Notes: generated by a model not told the origin, from the letters alone. Numbered from the stretch's first letter, positions 33,461 through 45,058 are shown. The stretch: DNA of 64,000 nt from Platanthera guangdongensis (GCA_039583875.1 CM077160.1:112301314-112365313); one strand, 5' to 3'. A program made the numbers and translations.

Positions 33461-34429
33461 GTGATGCGAAACAAAGATGCGTACCCGCGGCGGAGGACGA
33501 GTTTTGGGCTCGTTCGGGGCCAATTGACCACCTGCCATATATGGCATCTCCGGATCGACGATCCGAGCTCACGGATTAGTCTGACTCATCGCTCACTTAA
33601 GATTTCATGTATTACATTGTTGTTTTTAAGATATTTATTGTAATCGGGTCATCTGCATCCACGACAAATGTAGGGTAAGCTAAGTGGTGAAGACCTACTA
33701 GGTTGCACGACTTGTGGACGATGAGGTTCCGATCAACAGTTCCTATCCTAGTATGATGCAACCATGCAAGAAACGACTACAATAATTAAATATAAGCAAC
33801 AAGCATTAACCCACGCATTTATACAATAAGCAAGATTGATTTCTTTATGGCTAGCAATCGACGACCTTCCTTCGCGAGGAGGGTCGAAGCTAAGTGCGCG
33901 GGGAATGACTCCTTCCTGCAAATCACAATAGCAACAAACAATACCCACAAATTCAAAAATTCAAACAAAAATAAAATCAAAACACAATAATATAACATCA
34001 AAAACAGGAGTCCATACAATAAGAAATACTCACAAACATATGGGGATTGTCCAAAGCATGGAGATTCGGTGAAGCAAGGTGTGATAGGGACGATCCGTAA
34101 GGGAATAACGGCTGGAATAAGATGATGGTGGTTAGATCTAAAGGTTCGGGAAAGAGATCGGGGTTGTGGTGGGGTTTTTAGGGAAGAGTAGCTTCATGGA
34201 GCTTTGGGGGCGATTGTAGACAAGGGGATGAAGGGGGAGGGCTGTTGGGTGCTTGGAAGTGACAGAGACAAGAAATAGGGGTGTGGAGGTGGCGGCGCTG
34301 TTGTAGGGCTAGACAGGGGGTGCATGTGGGGTGGTGGTGTTGATGGGGGTTGGACGGGGGAGTGGTGGCTAAGAGAGGGGGTGGGGCATTTTTAAAGGGG
34401 CTGCAAGAGGAGGCGGCCTGCTGTAAAAA

Positions 34430-34562
34430 AACAGCAATTTGGAGGAGACATGTTGTACTTAAGCATTAGTGAGATTATGACAAGATAGGGAACAATGGCG
34501 ACAAAGGATCCATATAGCCGACCCCACTATAGTGGGATAGAGGCTTGAGTGTTGTTGTTGTT
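34430..34562 (+). repeat. 3' end of a LINE (L1/RTE type) inside copy 1
   Basis: Contains AGCATTAGTGAGATTATG and CATATAGCCGACCCCACTAT and ends in a GTTGTTGTTGTTG tail. The same words occur in the complementary strand at 62190-62300. A 5'-truncated LINE insertion with its simple-repeat tail. Confidence 0.65.
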
Positions 34563-34755
34563 GGAGGAGATATGAGGGGCAACTAGGGATAAGGATGGTG
34601 GAAAATGAAGGCTAAGGTTAGATAATACCATAGGGAGGAAGAAGACCACCTAGGAGTCATCACTTAGGACATCACAGAGTCGTCACCGTGAGGGGATCAC
34701 CAGATTTCGGGATTATTCTCTCTGAAATCTGCAATAGCATTGGCATCCCCCATGT

Positions 34756-34769
34756 CCTCCTATTTATAA
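34756..34769 (-). promoter_or_regulatory. TATA box of copy 1
   Basis: The minus strand reads TTATAAATAGGAGG. The matching positions are 39089-39100 in copy 2 and 54293-54304 in copy 3, so the promoter is a shared property of the repeat. Confidence 0.6.
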
Positions 34770-35008
34770 TAAAACACACTTGGGCACCCGGCATCAACGG
34801 TTATGATTGGTGCGGAGGGCCTGATTACAACAAATAAAACACAAAAACAACAATGTAATATATAAAATCGTAAGTAAACAACGAGCCAGATGCATCTGTG
34901 AAATTGGGTTGTTGATCTAGAGATTTCATACATGATATGTGGCCAATTGGCCCCGAACTGGCCCAAAACTCGTCCTCTGCCACGGGTCCGCATCTCCGCT
35001 CCACATCA

Positions 35009-35379
35009 TACACCCCAAATTGAAAGAATTCAACTTCTAATGAATAGAGATCGGAATCCTCTAGGTGTATGTCAGGTAAGACTTTATGAGGTCCATCAGA
35101 GGTCGTCCAAATATCATCGATGACAGAGCATTCTCGCCAACGGTAATCCTGCCTCTTTTTGTCAGGCATCCGCTCCAATGGTACTCCAAAGTCTGTCTGT
35201 CAGGCGTGGCTACACACTCGAAGGCCACGATATTTGTAATGCTCTCAAAATTCAAAAGGTGTGACGGTGGTTACCGGTGCAATCACAGGTGTAGACGGTG
35301 AAGAAATAAGTGATTGACCCAAAGGCAGGTGGGGCTCAGAAGTAGATTGGGTGTGGAGTAGAGCATGGGATGGTGTCAA
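35009..35379. other. Linker between copy 1 and the integrase remnant
   Basis: Minus-strand sequence downstream of the integrase tail. Short frames only. It may be the gypsy 3' untranslated part; no polypurine tract is obvious. Confidence 0.35.
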
Positions 35380-36122
35380 TTAAGGAGTGTCTCCACGACT
35401 CGGATCCGCATACTCGTGAGGCTCGTAATACGGTGTCAGGTCCACAATATTAAACAACGTATGGATACACATGCTTACAGTGATATTAAGCTCGTAACCA
35501 TTTGTACCGATGCACCTCATGATCGTGTAGGGACCCATCCGCTTGGAGCTCGGCTTCTTGGCAGCCTCCCAAGGGACCCTATCCGGGCGGACTCTCGTCA
35601 TCACATGTTCATCTTCTAGAAAAATCTTCTCTTGCATGTGTGCATTTGCATGTTTTTATAGTATTCATTGCTAACATTAATTTGTCGTCTGACCGGCTCA
35701 TACAACTCATGCAAATAAAACACGGCAAAAAAGACATGCTTTCTAGGAGGAAATCTGATAACGAATTGAATATCTCTAAAATGAGGAGACATATTCAATG
35801 GCTCTTTAGATGGAATGTAGAAATACTCGTCGAGTGTGCGACAAATACCCAAATGACAACATGAGAAGTAGCACTGAAATACAAGTTGTGTGAGTGCGCC
35901 GATCACCCTGATGAATACAAAGACATCAACAATAGAATGTAATTCTCGCATGTGGTGAGTGCCTCTAATAAGAAAGAACTCGTCTGGCGGGTCATCGGGC
36001 AGTGTGTCCAAAAACGCATCAAGAGTGTGGTGGATCATATGGTTTACCCTCGATAAATCGGGAGTATGCTCAAATGTATCTAAGAAAAGCCCTATGTACT
36101 CGATGTTACACCCATGATCCAC
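35380..36122 (-). pseudogene. Ty3/gypsy integrase C-terminal remnant fused to an unknown segment
   Basis: Minus strand. 35380-35637 reads HVMTRVRPDRVPW, KRMGPYTIMRCIGTNGYELN and FNIVDLTPYY, the typical C-terminal region of plant gypsy integrase. Just upstream comes RRQINVSNEYYKNMQMH, the preceding part of the same domain. The first 110 codons of the 35616-36122 frame (MDHGCNIEYIGLFLDTF onward, with FVIRFPPRKHVFF) do not look like integrase and I cannot assign them. The catalytic core is absent. It lies between two copies of the TATA-bearing repeat. Confidence 0.75.
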
Positions 36123-36380
36123 TCTCTAGAGCAAGATCTGGTGCAATAGTTGAAGAGATGTCAATAACACAATACTCGTAAATGGATCGCTCCCCTGAAC
36201 CTCATCCTCACAAGGACATGGTGGCTCATCAGGAGGCTCAACGGGGGGCTCATCAAAGAACCCATCAACAGGGTTATGATACTCCAGATGTGTACCATCG
36301 TAAGAGGTAATGTCCCCATAAACAGGTGAGACAGCCACTACGAGATCAACACTAGACTCTTGACTTTTGGCCATGATGTA
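36123..36380 (-). pseudogene. Unassigned ORF after copy 2
   Basis: Minus-strand ATG near 36374 (MAKSQESSVDLVVAVSPVYG) and a Pro/Glu/Asp-rich tail (VEPPDEPPCPCEDE). It is in the position of a gag or leader ORF if copy 2 is a 5' LTR. No family recognised. Confidence 0.35.
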
Positions 36381-36439
36381 GCTCGGGACAATGATATGGG
36401 AAGAGTGAAAAGGACCTACTCTCAAGAATGGGTCTATAG

Positions 36440-36807
36440 GTAAGCGTGTGGCGAATGACTTCTTCATGCGAATCACAATAGCAACAAATAATACCCACAA
36501 ACCCAAATATCCAAACAACAATAGGATCTAAACACATATAATATCAAAAACAGGAGTTCGTACAATAAAAAATACTCATAAATATAAGGGGGTTGTCCAA
36601 AGCGTGGAGATCCAGTGAAGCATGACGCAATAAGAATGATACGAAAGAGGATAACGGCTGGAATAGGATGACGGTGGTTGGATCTGAAGGTTGGGAAAAG
36701 AGATCGGAGTTGTGGTGGGGTTTTTAGGGAAGGGTGGGCTTCATGGAGCTTTGGGGGCCAGTTGTAGACAAGGGGATGAAGGGGGAGTACAGATGGACAG
36801 GGGTAGA
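36440..36807 (-). repeat. TATA-bearing repeat, copy 2, left part
   Basis: Matches 33895-34320 of copy 1 (AATCACAATAGCAACAAA, GATAACGGCTGGAAT). It is interrupted at 36807 by the solo LTR and continues at 38773. The final GTAGA (36803-36807) is one half of an imperfect target-site duplication. Confidence 0.75.
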
Positions 36808-38772
36808 TGTAACAATCCAAAAAAAAGGATGCAAATAAATTAAAACCTGATGGCGGTTTCGTAATTAGCATATTAGGTTATTTTTCTTTCCCTCCTTCTA
36901 AATCATTAGCCGAGCGACCCCCCCCCCATTTCTTCCTGCACGCGCGTCCCGTTTCTGCAAGCCGTTGTCGATCTCGGGACTCTCGCCTCCCGATCGCGCC
37001 AGCTTCGCCGCTCGCCTCTGTCTCCTCCTTTCTCGTGGTCAGCAACCCCATTCCTCTCCCTCAAGCTAGCGGAAACTCAGCCCCTCCGACTTCCTCAAGG
37101 CCAGTTGTCCTCTCCTTTTTCAATCAGCAAAGGCAGCAACCCACCTTCCTCCACGGGGCGACAACAGCCCCTACTCCCTCCCCCAAGGGTCGGCAACCCT
37201 AATTTCCACTCGTCCTCTTCATTTTGGCCGGTGATTTCAAGAGAGACAACTAGGGTTTCCTCCCCTCTCCTCCTTGGGCTCAGATTTGACCTCCGTGGAT
37301 AAGGAACTCCTTCAATCTCCTTTGTTTAGATTTTTCTGAAATTATTTTGCAAATTTGCGCTCCAAATTTTTGTATATTTTGTGATCCAAGCGTGTGTCCA
37401 TCTTGTTACCGACTAACCGCGTTGTGTTTGCAATTTTCGGCACCGCTCCTCGACCTAATTAGAGGGATCGCTCAAAACCCTCTCTAATTTAGGGTTTATC
37501 TAGCCAAAGCGGCGCCGATTCCTGATTTCCTCATGGTAGTCTCTCCTCCCCTCTCCTTTAAGGAAGGTAAATTCATAAACCCCTCTCTCATGTTTAGATT
37601 ATGTAAAATAAATTGTCAAGTATCATTCTTGCTTGCCCATGACATGTTTGAAATAAGATTGATAATTTTCCTTGCGCCACTTACCCGCAACCGTTATTTT
37701 CAGGCATATTTAAGGCAAGTAGAAAAATCTCTCTCTCTTGCAAATATTGAATTTAATTTCTTGCACATTTTCTTATATTTATAAACTTCCCTCTGAAACA
37801 TCTAAATTGACAAAACAATAGCATGCCATAATACGTTAAGAGTCTCTAAAGCATGAATTATTTACTTCATTAATATCATAATCAATCATTGAAAAATAGT
37901 GTTTAATTGATGCAATTCCATGACATGAGTTTCCTCTTGACTGGGAAACAAATAAATGATCATGGCAAGAACGAATTATCTGATAAGACTTGCATCTGAA
38001 CTTGAAGATTCATGTGCATCAAATAAAAACACCTACACATTTCATTGGTTACATCTTATGTTATTATATGAACATTTATATGCTATAGTCCGGAGTAGGT
38101 GAATAATTCTAGATATTTTTGCTTGACTCAGTTACTTGTCTGTCTTGCTAGCTTTGTCTCACAAAAATTGGTACGCATATATTTCTAAATTTCATTGCTC
38201 GTATTATATTTACTTTGTTCAATGTTTATTTCAATGTTCTGGGACTTTTCCTTCTCATTTTGGAATTTTCCTTAGCGTCCGTGACTGCGCCTCCTGCTAC
38301 CTGAGCCCGATCTGATTTGTGTCAGCCATCAAGTTTCTGATTCCTGGAGGTTTATCGTATTTGTTTTTTTGTCAGGTTTTATGTATTTTATTTCATGTAC
38401 TGTCGGATTTGTTTATTATCTAATAGTTATGATTAGTCATTTTCTTATGTTATGGACAACTGCTACACTATAAATTATGTACTGGAATTTAGTATTAATT
38501 GCATATTTATTTTTTTGTGATTTTCATTGCATAAAATTTGTATCAAACTGTGTCATGAGCTTTATTAAAATACATGCGCATTTAGTTTCTCACTGATAAA
38601 CTCTAAAGATTCTGCAATAAAATAATGTATTTTCCCCAAATTATTTATTTTAAATCTAAATAACATTAAATTAGCTCCCGCCTAACAGACATAAATTTCT
38701 TCCCCTCATGCATGTGGCATTATGACCCGCCAGAAGCGCGCTCTGATCTTGGCTTTTAGACGGATCATGACA
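36808..38772 (+). mobile_element. Ty3/gypsy solo LTR (1965 bp)
   Basis: Starts TGTAACAATCC and ends GGATCATGACA, the usual termini of Tekay/Del-like LTRs. It is flanked by GTAGA (36803-36807) and GTGGA (38773-38777), a 5-bp duplication with one mismatch. Removing it rejoins copy 2 of the surrounding repeat in register with copy 1. There is no internal coding region, so LTR-LTR recombination probably deleted the element body. 36900-37530 is the C/T-rich transcribed part; the rest is AT-rich. Confidence 0.82.
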
Positions 38773-39350
38773 GTGGACATGGGGCGGTGGTGTTGGTAGG
38801 GGTTAGAAAGGGGAGTGACGGCTAAGAGAGGTAGGTGGGGCGGTTTTGAAGGGGTTGCAAGGCGGCGGCGGCTTGTTGTAAGAAACAGTTGTTTGGAGGT
38901 GACATGAGGGGCAGCTAAGGATAGGGATGGCGGAAAATGAAGGCTAGGGTAAGATAATACCTTGGGGTGGAAGAAGACCACCTAGGAGTCATCACATAGG
39001 TCCTCACGGAGTCGTCATTATTGAGGGATCACCGGATTTCGGGATATTCTCTCAAAAACCTGCAATAGTGTTGGCAACCCCTATGTTTTCCTATTTATAA
39101 TAAAAAAGCGCTTAGGGAACCCGGCATCAACGGATGTGATTAGACGTGGATGTGGAGGGCCTGATTGCGATAAATATAATTCAAAACAATAATGTAACAT
39201 ATGAAAATCGTAAGTAAACGACAAGTCGTGCGCATTCGTGAAGTCAGATCATTGATCCGGAAATGTCATATATGGCAGGTGGTCAATTGGCCCCGAACTA
39301 GCCCAAAACTCGTCATCCGGTGTGGGTATGTGTCTCCGTTCCGCATCACT
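38773..39350 (-). repeat. TATA-bearing repeat, copy 2, right part
   Basis: Matches 34320-35008 of copy 1 apart from the LINE insertion there (AAAATGAAGGCTA, ATCACCGGATTTCGGG, CAATTGGCCCCGAACT). TATA box on the minus strand at 39089-39100. Ends at GCATCA near 39346. Confidence 0.75.
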
Positions 39351-39569
39351 TTGGCCATGAAAATTCTATGTATAAGTCTTAAGTAGAAAGACAATTTCTT
39401 TTATAAATGGTATTAAGCAGGAAATAATGTTACATTTTTGTATCAAGATATGAGACAAAATAACAAAGTACAAGATAATCTATAGAAATACAAGACAAGA
39501 CATTTTTATGGGACAACCATAATTATTTTGTACTTAAATAAAAAACATTGGTGTACTTTCTATTAGGAG

Positions 39570-40195
39570 TGTGCATAAAAAACTGAAACTGACCGAACCA
39601 GACCGAACCTATCAAGCCGAACCGATTTTCGGACCGAACCAATCGGTTCGGTTCGGTTTCGGTTTAGGGGGGCTGAAAACCGACATCATTTCGGTTCAGT
39701 TTATCGGTTGGGTAAACCGAAAAAACCAAACCTAACTATTAGAGAATAAATTAGAACTATTAGCAAAACTTATGTATTATAATTTCATTTGGATCAAGAC
39801 ATCCAACTTCTTCGTCATAGGTGAAAACTAACAGTAAAAGAGTGACTGGACTTGAGGACGAAATACATATGAACGCAAATTAAATATGTTGTACTCATTG
39901 TTTCCATTTTGAATGAATACTTGAACTTATTGTCTTAATTGCACTAGTTAATCTAAATGTTATTACATATGTTCCCTGAGTTTTCCTTTAAATGTTGATG
40001 AACTTCTTTTTTGGATAATATATTTTATAGTTAATCCTACTTCCACTCAACTAGTAGCCGTCCATCCAAGAAAATACTAACAAAAATTAATCGATTTTTG
40101 AATACAATGTTTTAAGTTCGCCAGAAAGCCAAACCGATGCTAAAAAACCTAGCCAAACCGATCTGAAACGGGTCGGTTTTGGTTTTGGGAAACAA
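39570..40195. repeat. hAT-like MITE with CCGAAC/GGTTCGG ends
   Basis: The left end begins GGAGTGTGCATAAAAAAC and is dense in ACCGAACC words (39590-39740). The right end repeats AACCGA and GGTCGGTTTTGG (40130-40185). The middle is AT-rich and non-coding. This organisation is common for small plant hAT elements. The right terminus is eroded and no duplication is clear. Confidence 0.55.
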
Positions 40196-40284
40196 TCTTT
40201 AAGTGCAATTTCTTCACAAAAGTTTGCATCAATTGTAATGCACTTTTTATTTGACCATACTCATAAGCTATGCTACACCAGAGC

Positions 40285-40725
40285 TTAGTTATTAAAGGTG
40301 CATGGCGCACCAAGACGCAGAGGGATCTTGGAGTCTAGGCGCAGGCACGCGCCGGACGAAGGCAAGGCGCAAATACATTCATTTTAAATAATCAGCATCA
40401 AATATCACTTATCTTATTGATGAGATTCTTTATCTATTATATTCATTAAGCATTCATTACTATCATTTAATATCTTTTAGAAATAGAATCAATGTGGTCA
40501 CTTGAATCATGTCTAAGTTTCAACGCACGATTATGTTCACAAGCACTAAATCATGCATAAATTATTGAGTACATACATTATTTCTTTATTTATTTTGAAA
40601 AAAAAACTATAACAGAAATCACATCTACACACAGCTTTTATGCTCCAAAGGCACAAAAACTGTGCACGAACGTGCAAACCTATGAGTTTGATGAGCATTG
40701 AGCCTTACTCGCGCCTTTAACAACA
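40285..40725. repeat. MITE with AGTTATTAAAGGTGC ends
   Basis: Left TTAGTTATTAAAGGTGCATG and right complement TGTTGTTAAAGGCGCGAG form imperfect inverted ends. The flanks of each end hold GGCGC-rich words and the core is AT-rich. No ORF. Exact ends not certain. Confidence 0.55.
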
Positions 40726-40850
40726 TAACACCGAGGTTTAAATATTTTGATGATTATTCATGTAGTTGGGGTAATAATGAGGTATATTATGTGTCTGCTT
40801 ATATTTTTATGCTTGTTACTTCACTACACCAAGAAGAAATTACATTTAAG

Positions 40851-40948
40851 AGCATGTCTAAATGCAATCAACAATTTTAATAAGCATGTCTAAATGCAAT
40901 CAACAATTTTAATAAGCATGTCTAAATGCAATCAACAATTTTAATAAA
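40851..40948. repeat. 32-bp tandem repeat, three copies
   Basis: Three nearly perfect units of AGCATGTCTAAATGCAATCA plus ACAATTTTAATA. It lies 40 bp upstream of the LTR of element C. Confidence 0.95.
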
Positions 40949-40986
40949 CTATGTCGGCAAGATATATATATATTTTTATTTATATT

Positions 40987-41157
40987 TGTTAGAAAAGCAT
41001 TAGTAAGGGCCCATTTTTCTCTATTTTCTCTCTTTTTGTATTTGTCACACATCTTGTATTGGGATTTTCTCTTCTTCTTCTCTTCCTATATAAGTGTATT
41101 CATACTTATAATTTATTATTCGAGAAATATATACAAGATTTGAGGCCATTCTTTACA
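40987..41157 (+). repeat. 5' LTR of copia element C (171 bp)
   Basis: Starts TGTTAGAAAA, ends TTTACA before TGGTATCAGAGG. TATA-like CTATATAAG at 41086-41094. Closely related to the LTR of A. Confidence 0.92.
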
Positions 41158-41173
41158 TGGTATCAGAGGAACC
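41158..41173 (+). other. Primer-binding site of C
   Basis: TGGTATCAGAGGAACC follows the LTR directly. It matches the initiator-Met tRNA complement for the first eleven bases. Confidence 0.9.
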
Positions 41174-42077
41174 GGTCTCCTCCTTGGCTGTTCGGTTTTC
41201 TGTTCGCGGCTACTCGCGGTCTCATCTTTCCTAACCACCCAAGCTCGGTTAGCCGGTCTGTCTGTTTGCAGACAGCCTGGTCCCCTGGCTGACCGCGCGG
41301 CTTGTCCCTTCTCTTGCTTATCCGCAATATCGAGCGGCATGTCTTTCTCTAGCCGTTGTGCCCTTATCTCTACTTCTGTTGTGGCCTCCTTGCTTCATCC
41401 TCCTCCACCCTCTCTCTCTTTTATAAACTTTTCTCATACGTGGGGTCCACCTTCTCTTACTTCTTTTCCTGCCCGTCCGGACTCCCTTGTTATCCGCGCG
41501 GCCTCTACCCCTTGCTCTCCGCACGGCCTCTTCCTTGCCGCTTGGCACGACCTCTCTCAAGTCGCTGCAGGTTCCTCCTCTTCTCTCTTTCTCGTTTCAG
41601 TCAGCATCTACGTCGCGGCATCCCTCCTTGTCGTTGGTGGACTCACCTTGACAGTGCGGACTCCTTTTCTACCCTCCTCCCCACTAGTCGTTGCGACCTG
41701 TCCTGTCGCTAGCGGTCTCTCCTCTTCCCTTAGCCGCATCTTGGTCTCGACTTTCCTTGTCGCTGGTAGATTTACCATGACTGTGCGGACTTCTCCTCTA
41801 CCCGCTTCCTGCTAGTCGTTGCGACTTGTCTTGTCGCTAGCGGTCTCTCCTCTTCACTTCGTCGCATCCTGGTCGCGACTTTCCTCGTCAATGGTGTGTC
41901 TGCTGTGACCGTGCGACTACTCCCTTTGCCGACTTCTCTACCAAGCCGCCCTGCCTTCTTTGCCAAGCCGCCCGGCTTCTCCTGCTTGTCGCCCGGTCCA
42001 AACCTTGCTGACCGCCCGGCCTCCACTGCTAGCTGCCTGGTTTCTCTTCTAGTAGCCTGGCCTTCCCTGTTAGCCGC
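41174..42077 (+). other. Leader of element C
   Basis: C/T-rich leader with repeated CGCGGCCT, GTCGCTAGCGGTCTCTCCTC and GACTTTCCT words. It corresponds to the leader of A on the opposite strand. The open frames here have Ser/Leu/Pro bias and no family look. Confidence 0.65.
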
Positions 42078-43100
42078 ATGGCTTCCGATGCATCCGCTGC
42101 TACTTCTGCTCGGTCAGCCCGTGCGGCTACTACGGCTTCTGAACTCCGTGATGAGCTACGGATTACTACCATCTCGTTGACTGGGAAACGCAATTTCGTC
42201 GAATGGGTTCACTATGTTCGTCGTGTTCTGCAGATGAAGGGTCTTCTCCACCACTTGACTCGTGCTACCCACGTTGCTCCCTCCAATGACTGGCTTCGCG
42301 ATGATGGTCGGGTCCAGTCTTGGCTCCTCAACTCTATGGACACCAAGCCCTACAGGATGGTCATGTATCATGACACGGCCAAGGCAATGTGGGAGGAGCT
42401 CCACTCCTTTTACTCTGGGCACAACAGTCTTCAGCACTTATATGATATTATCTCTGATCTTCAGAACCTTGCTCCTGGTGCTCCCGGCGATATGATCTCT
42501 TTTGTTGCCCAGGCAAAGACACTGGCCGAGGCTTGGATTCAACATCAGCCTCCACTACGGATCTAGCTACTCAACAGGCCCAGAAAGAGGCTGTCACCAT
42601 CACGATGATGATGTCCCGTGTTCCGCCCCACCTGCATAGTGTTTGGGCCCAGATCCTTGCTTCCACGACGACTCCTTCACTGTCTGATGTCTGCTCCATC
42701 CTGCTTTGGGTTATGTCTCCTATTGAGGCTCCTCCCAGCTTTGCACCTGCTCTTTTTCAATAGCCTCTCCTTCTGACCCCCCCCCCTCCTGCTCGTGGAT
42801 CTTCCACTCGAGGGGGTCGACCTCCGTCTCGGGGACGCGGACGTGGTGGACATTCGTCTATAAAATGCACATATTGTGCCCGGGGTGGCCATCTTGAGTC
42901 TACTTATTACAGCAAGCATGGGTTCCCTCCCCACCTCACTGATACTTCCTTTGTTGCTCCTGCTCCCACTGGGGCTTCTGCCAAGGATCCGGCATCCACT
43001 ACGCGCCAAGATATCGATGAGCTTCGCACCCAACTCCATCAACTACAGGGTGCCCTCGGCCGCTCCTCCAGCTCGATTGCGTCTTTTTCTGCGTAAGGTA
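42078..43100 (+). pseudogene. gag of copia element C
   Basis: Starts MASDASAATSARSARAATTA, then ELRITTISLTGKRNFVEW and the UBN2-type gag body to WIQHQPPLRI (42566). Reading continues in the -1 frame from about 42550 (DLATQQAQKEAV, MMMSRVPPHL). The zinc knuckle at 42863 reads CTYCARGGHLESTY, with the last Cys replaced by Tyr. B has a frame change at the same site. Confidence 0.88.
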
Positions 43101-45058
43101 TAACCTGTCTCTCTCCTAGCCACCACTGGATCGTCGATTCGTGTGCTACTCACCATATTACCTCCCAGAAGCCCTCCCAGTATCTCCAGACGGCTCATCC
43201 CCCGTGTATCACTGTGGTCAATGGTGACACCCTATCGGTCTTTGGCGCTGCTGCTCTTCAGCTTACCCCGGCCCTTTCTCTTTCATCGGTTCTTCACGTT
43301 CCGGGATTTTCTTTCAATTTACGTTTTGTTAATCGTCTGACGCACGAACTTGATTGTTGCATAACTTTTTCTCCCTCTTCTTTTCTTATGCAGGATCGTC
43401 GCACCCGGAGTATCATTGGTAGGGGGCAGCTGTTGAATGGGCTCTATATCTTGGATATCTCACCCACCCTTCTATCTGTCGTCTCCACTATTGATTGGCA
43501 TCGCCGCCTTGGGCATGCTCCTCTTCCGATTCTCAAGCGGGCTCTTCCTGATGTTCCTTTACGGGAGTTCTCTTGTGAATCTTGTATCTACGGCAAACAA
43601 CATCGTTCTACCTTCCCCCTGCAAGTCCTAGGAGTAGTACTCCTTTATCCTTAGTTCATTCTGATGTATGGGGCCCTTATAAAGTCCCTAGTATCTATGA
43701 CTTTCGCTATTTTGTAAATTTTATTGATGACTACTTGAGTACTACATGGCGATATTTAATGCATGATCGTACTGAACTGACATCTGTGTTTCGTGCCTTC
43801 TTAACTGAGATGCGTACGCAGTTCGCCACCCTCCCTCAAAATCTTCCGCACTGATAATGCTCGCGAGTATACGGGGCGCACCTTCTCCGATCTCTGCACC
43901 GAATTTGGCGTCATACATCAAACTTCGTGTATGTATACCCCTCAGCAAAACGAGGTGGTCGAACGGAAAAATCGTCATTTACTCGATGTTGCTCGGTCCC
44001 TCATGTTTCAAATGAAGGTTCCGATCGAATATTGGAATTTTGTCGTCTCCACAGCCTGTCATCTCATTAACCGTCTACCTTCTTCTGTTCTTGACTTTGT
44101 TGTTCCTATCCAACTCATCTATCCTACTACCAACCCAACCTCTCTCACCCTGAGTGTCTTTTGGTGTGTTTGTTATGTTCATTTTCTGGGACCTCCCTCC
44201 GACAAACTTGCTCCTCGGGCGGCCAAATTTATGTTTTTTGGCTACTCCCGTACTTAAAAGGGGTATGTTTGCTACTCTCCTTCGGATGGCAAGCTGGTCG
44301 TCTCCGCGGATGTCACCTTCTGTGAAGACCAGCCCTTTCACTGACCTTCCCCCACCCCGTTTTCCTCTCCTGCTCTTCCTCGGCCTGCCGTACCTATCAC
44401 GCCCTCCTTTCTGCCATCTCCCTCCTCCTCTATTCCTGCCCCCAAGGTTCCTCTGCCCGTTATCCATGTCTATACTCGTCGTGGCTCCACGGATGGTTCC
44501 CTGCCCCAGCTCCCTGCTCCTAGTGACACCCCGGCAATGGCGGATCCGGCTCCTGCTTCTACGGCCCATCCCCTGACCAACTACGTTTCTCTTCATCGGC
44601 GCACTCCACCTCTCTACGCCTTTGCCACTTCGCTTTCCTATATTTCTATTCCTAACACTGTGCAGGAGGCGCTTCAACATCCGGGGTGGCGGGCGGCCAT
44701 GGACGATGAAATGAGAGCTCTCTGGGCTAACCGGACTTGGGATCTGGTTCCTCTTCCTGCAGGCGAACACTGTGTTAGCTGCAAGTGGGTCTTTGTTGTT
44801 AAACATGCAGCGGATGGCACCGTTGAGCATCTAAAGACCCGCCTCGTGGCCCGGGGTTTTACTCAACAACATGGTCGTGATTATGAGGAAACCTTCTCTC
44901 TGGTGGCCAAATTGAACACGGTCTGCGTTCTTCTCTCCTTGTTTGTTCATCGTCATTGGCTTCTTTATCAGCTGGATGTTAAGAATGCATTCCTCAATAG
45001 CGATCTGCAGGAGACTGTTTATATGCACCAACCTCCCGGGTTTGAGAGTCATCTCCCA
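43101..45058 (+). pseudogene. pol of copia element C, truncated in reverse transcriptase
   Basis: Protease WIVDSCATHH (43127; the Gly of D-S-G is Cys), GAG-pre-integrase (HRRLGHAPLP), integrase (HSDVWGPYK, FIDDYLSTTW, RTDNAREYTGR, ERKNRHLLDVARSL) with a frameshift near 43640, another near 43840 and stops near 44257 and 44342. Reverse transcriptase N-terminal half (44650-45050: [36 protein letters not shown]) stops after [10 protein letters not shown], where the LTR of B begins. YVDD and RNase H are missing. Confidence 0.9.

Larger units (their letters stand above)
33461..35008 (-). repeat. TATA-bearing repeat, copy 1 (probable LTR or TIR element)
   Basis: 33880-35008 is duplicated at 36440-36807 plus 38773-39346 (copy 2) and, more loosely, at 53220-54540 (copy 3). 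The right end reads TGATGTGGAGCGG on the minus strand. The left end, 33461-33672, is an inverted copy of the right end (both hold GAGTTTTGGGC and TTCGGGGCCAATTG; the match runs to TATTACATTGTTG). That gives about 210-bp terminal inverted repeats, atypical for an LTR, while a minus-strand TATA box and flanking integrase remnant favour an LTR. I leave the class open. Confidence 0.65.
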
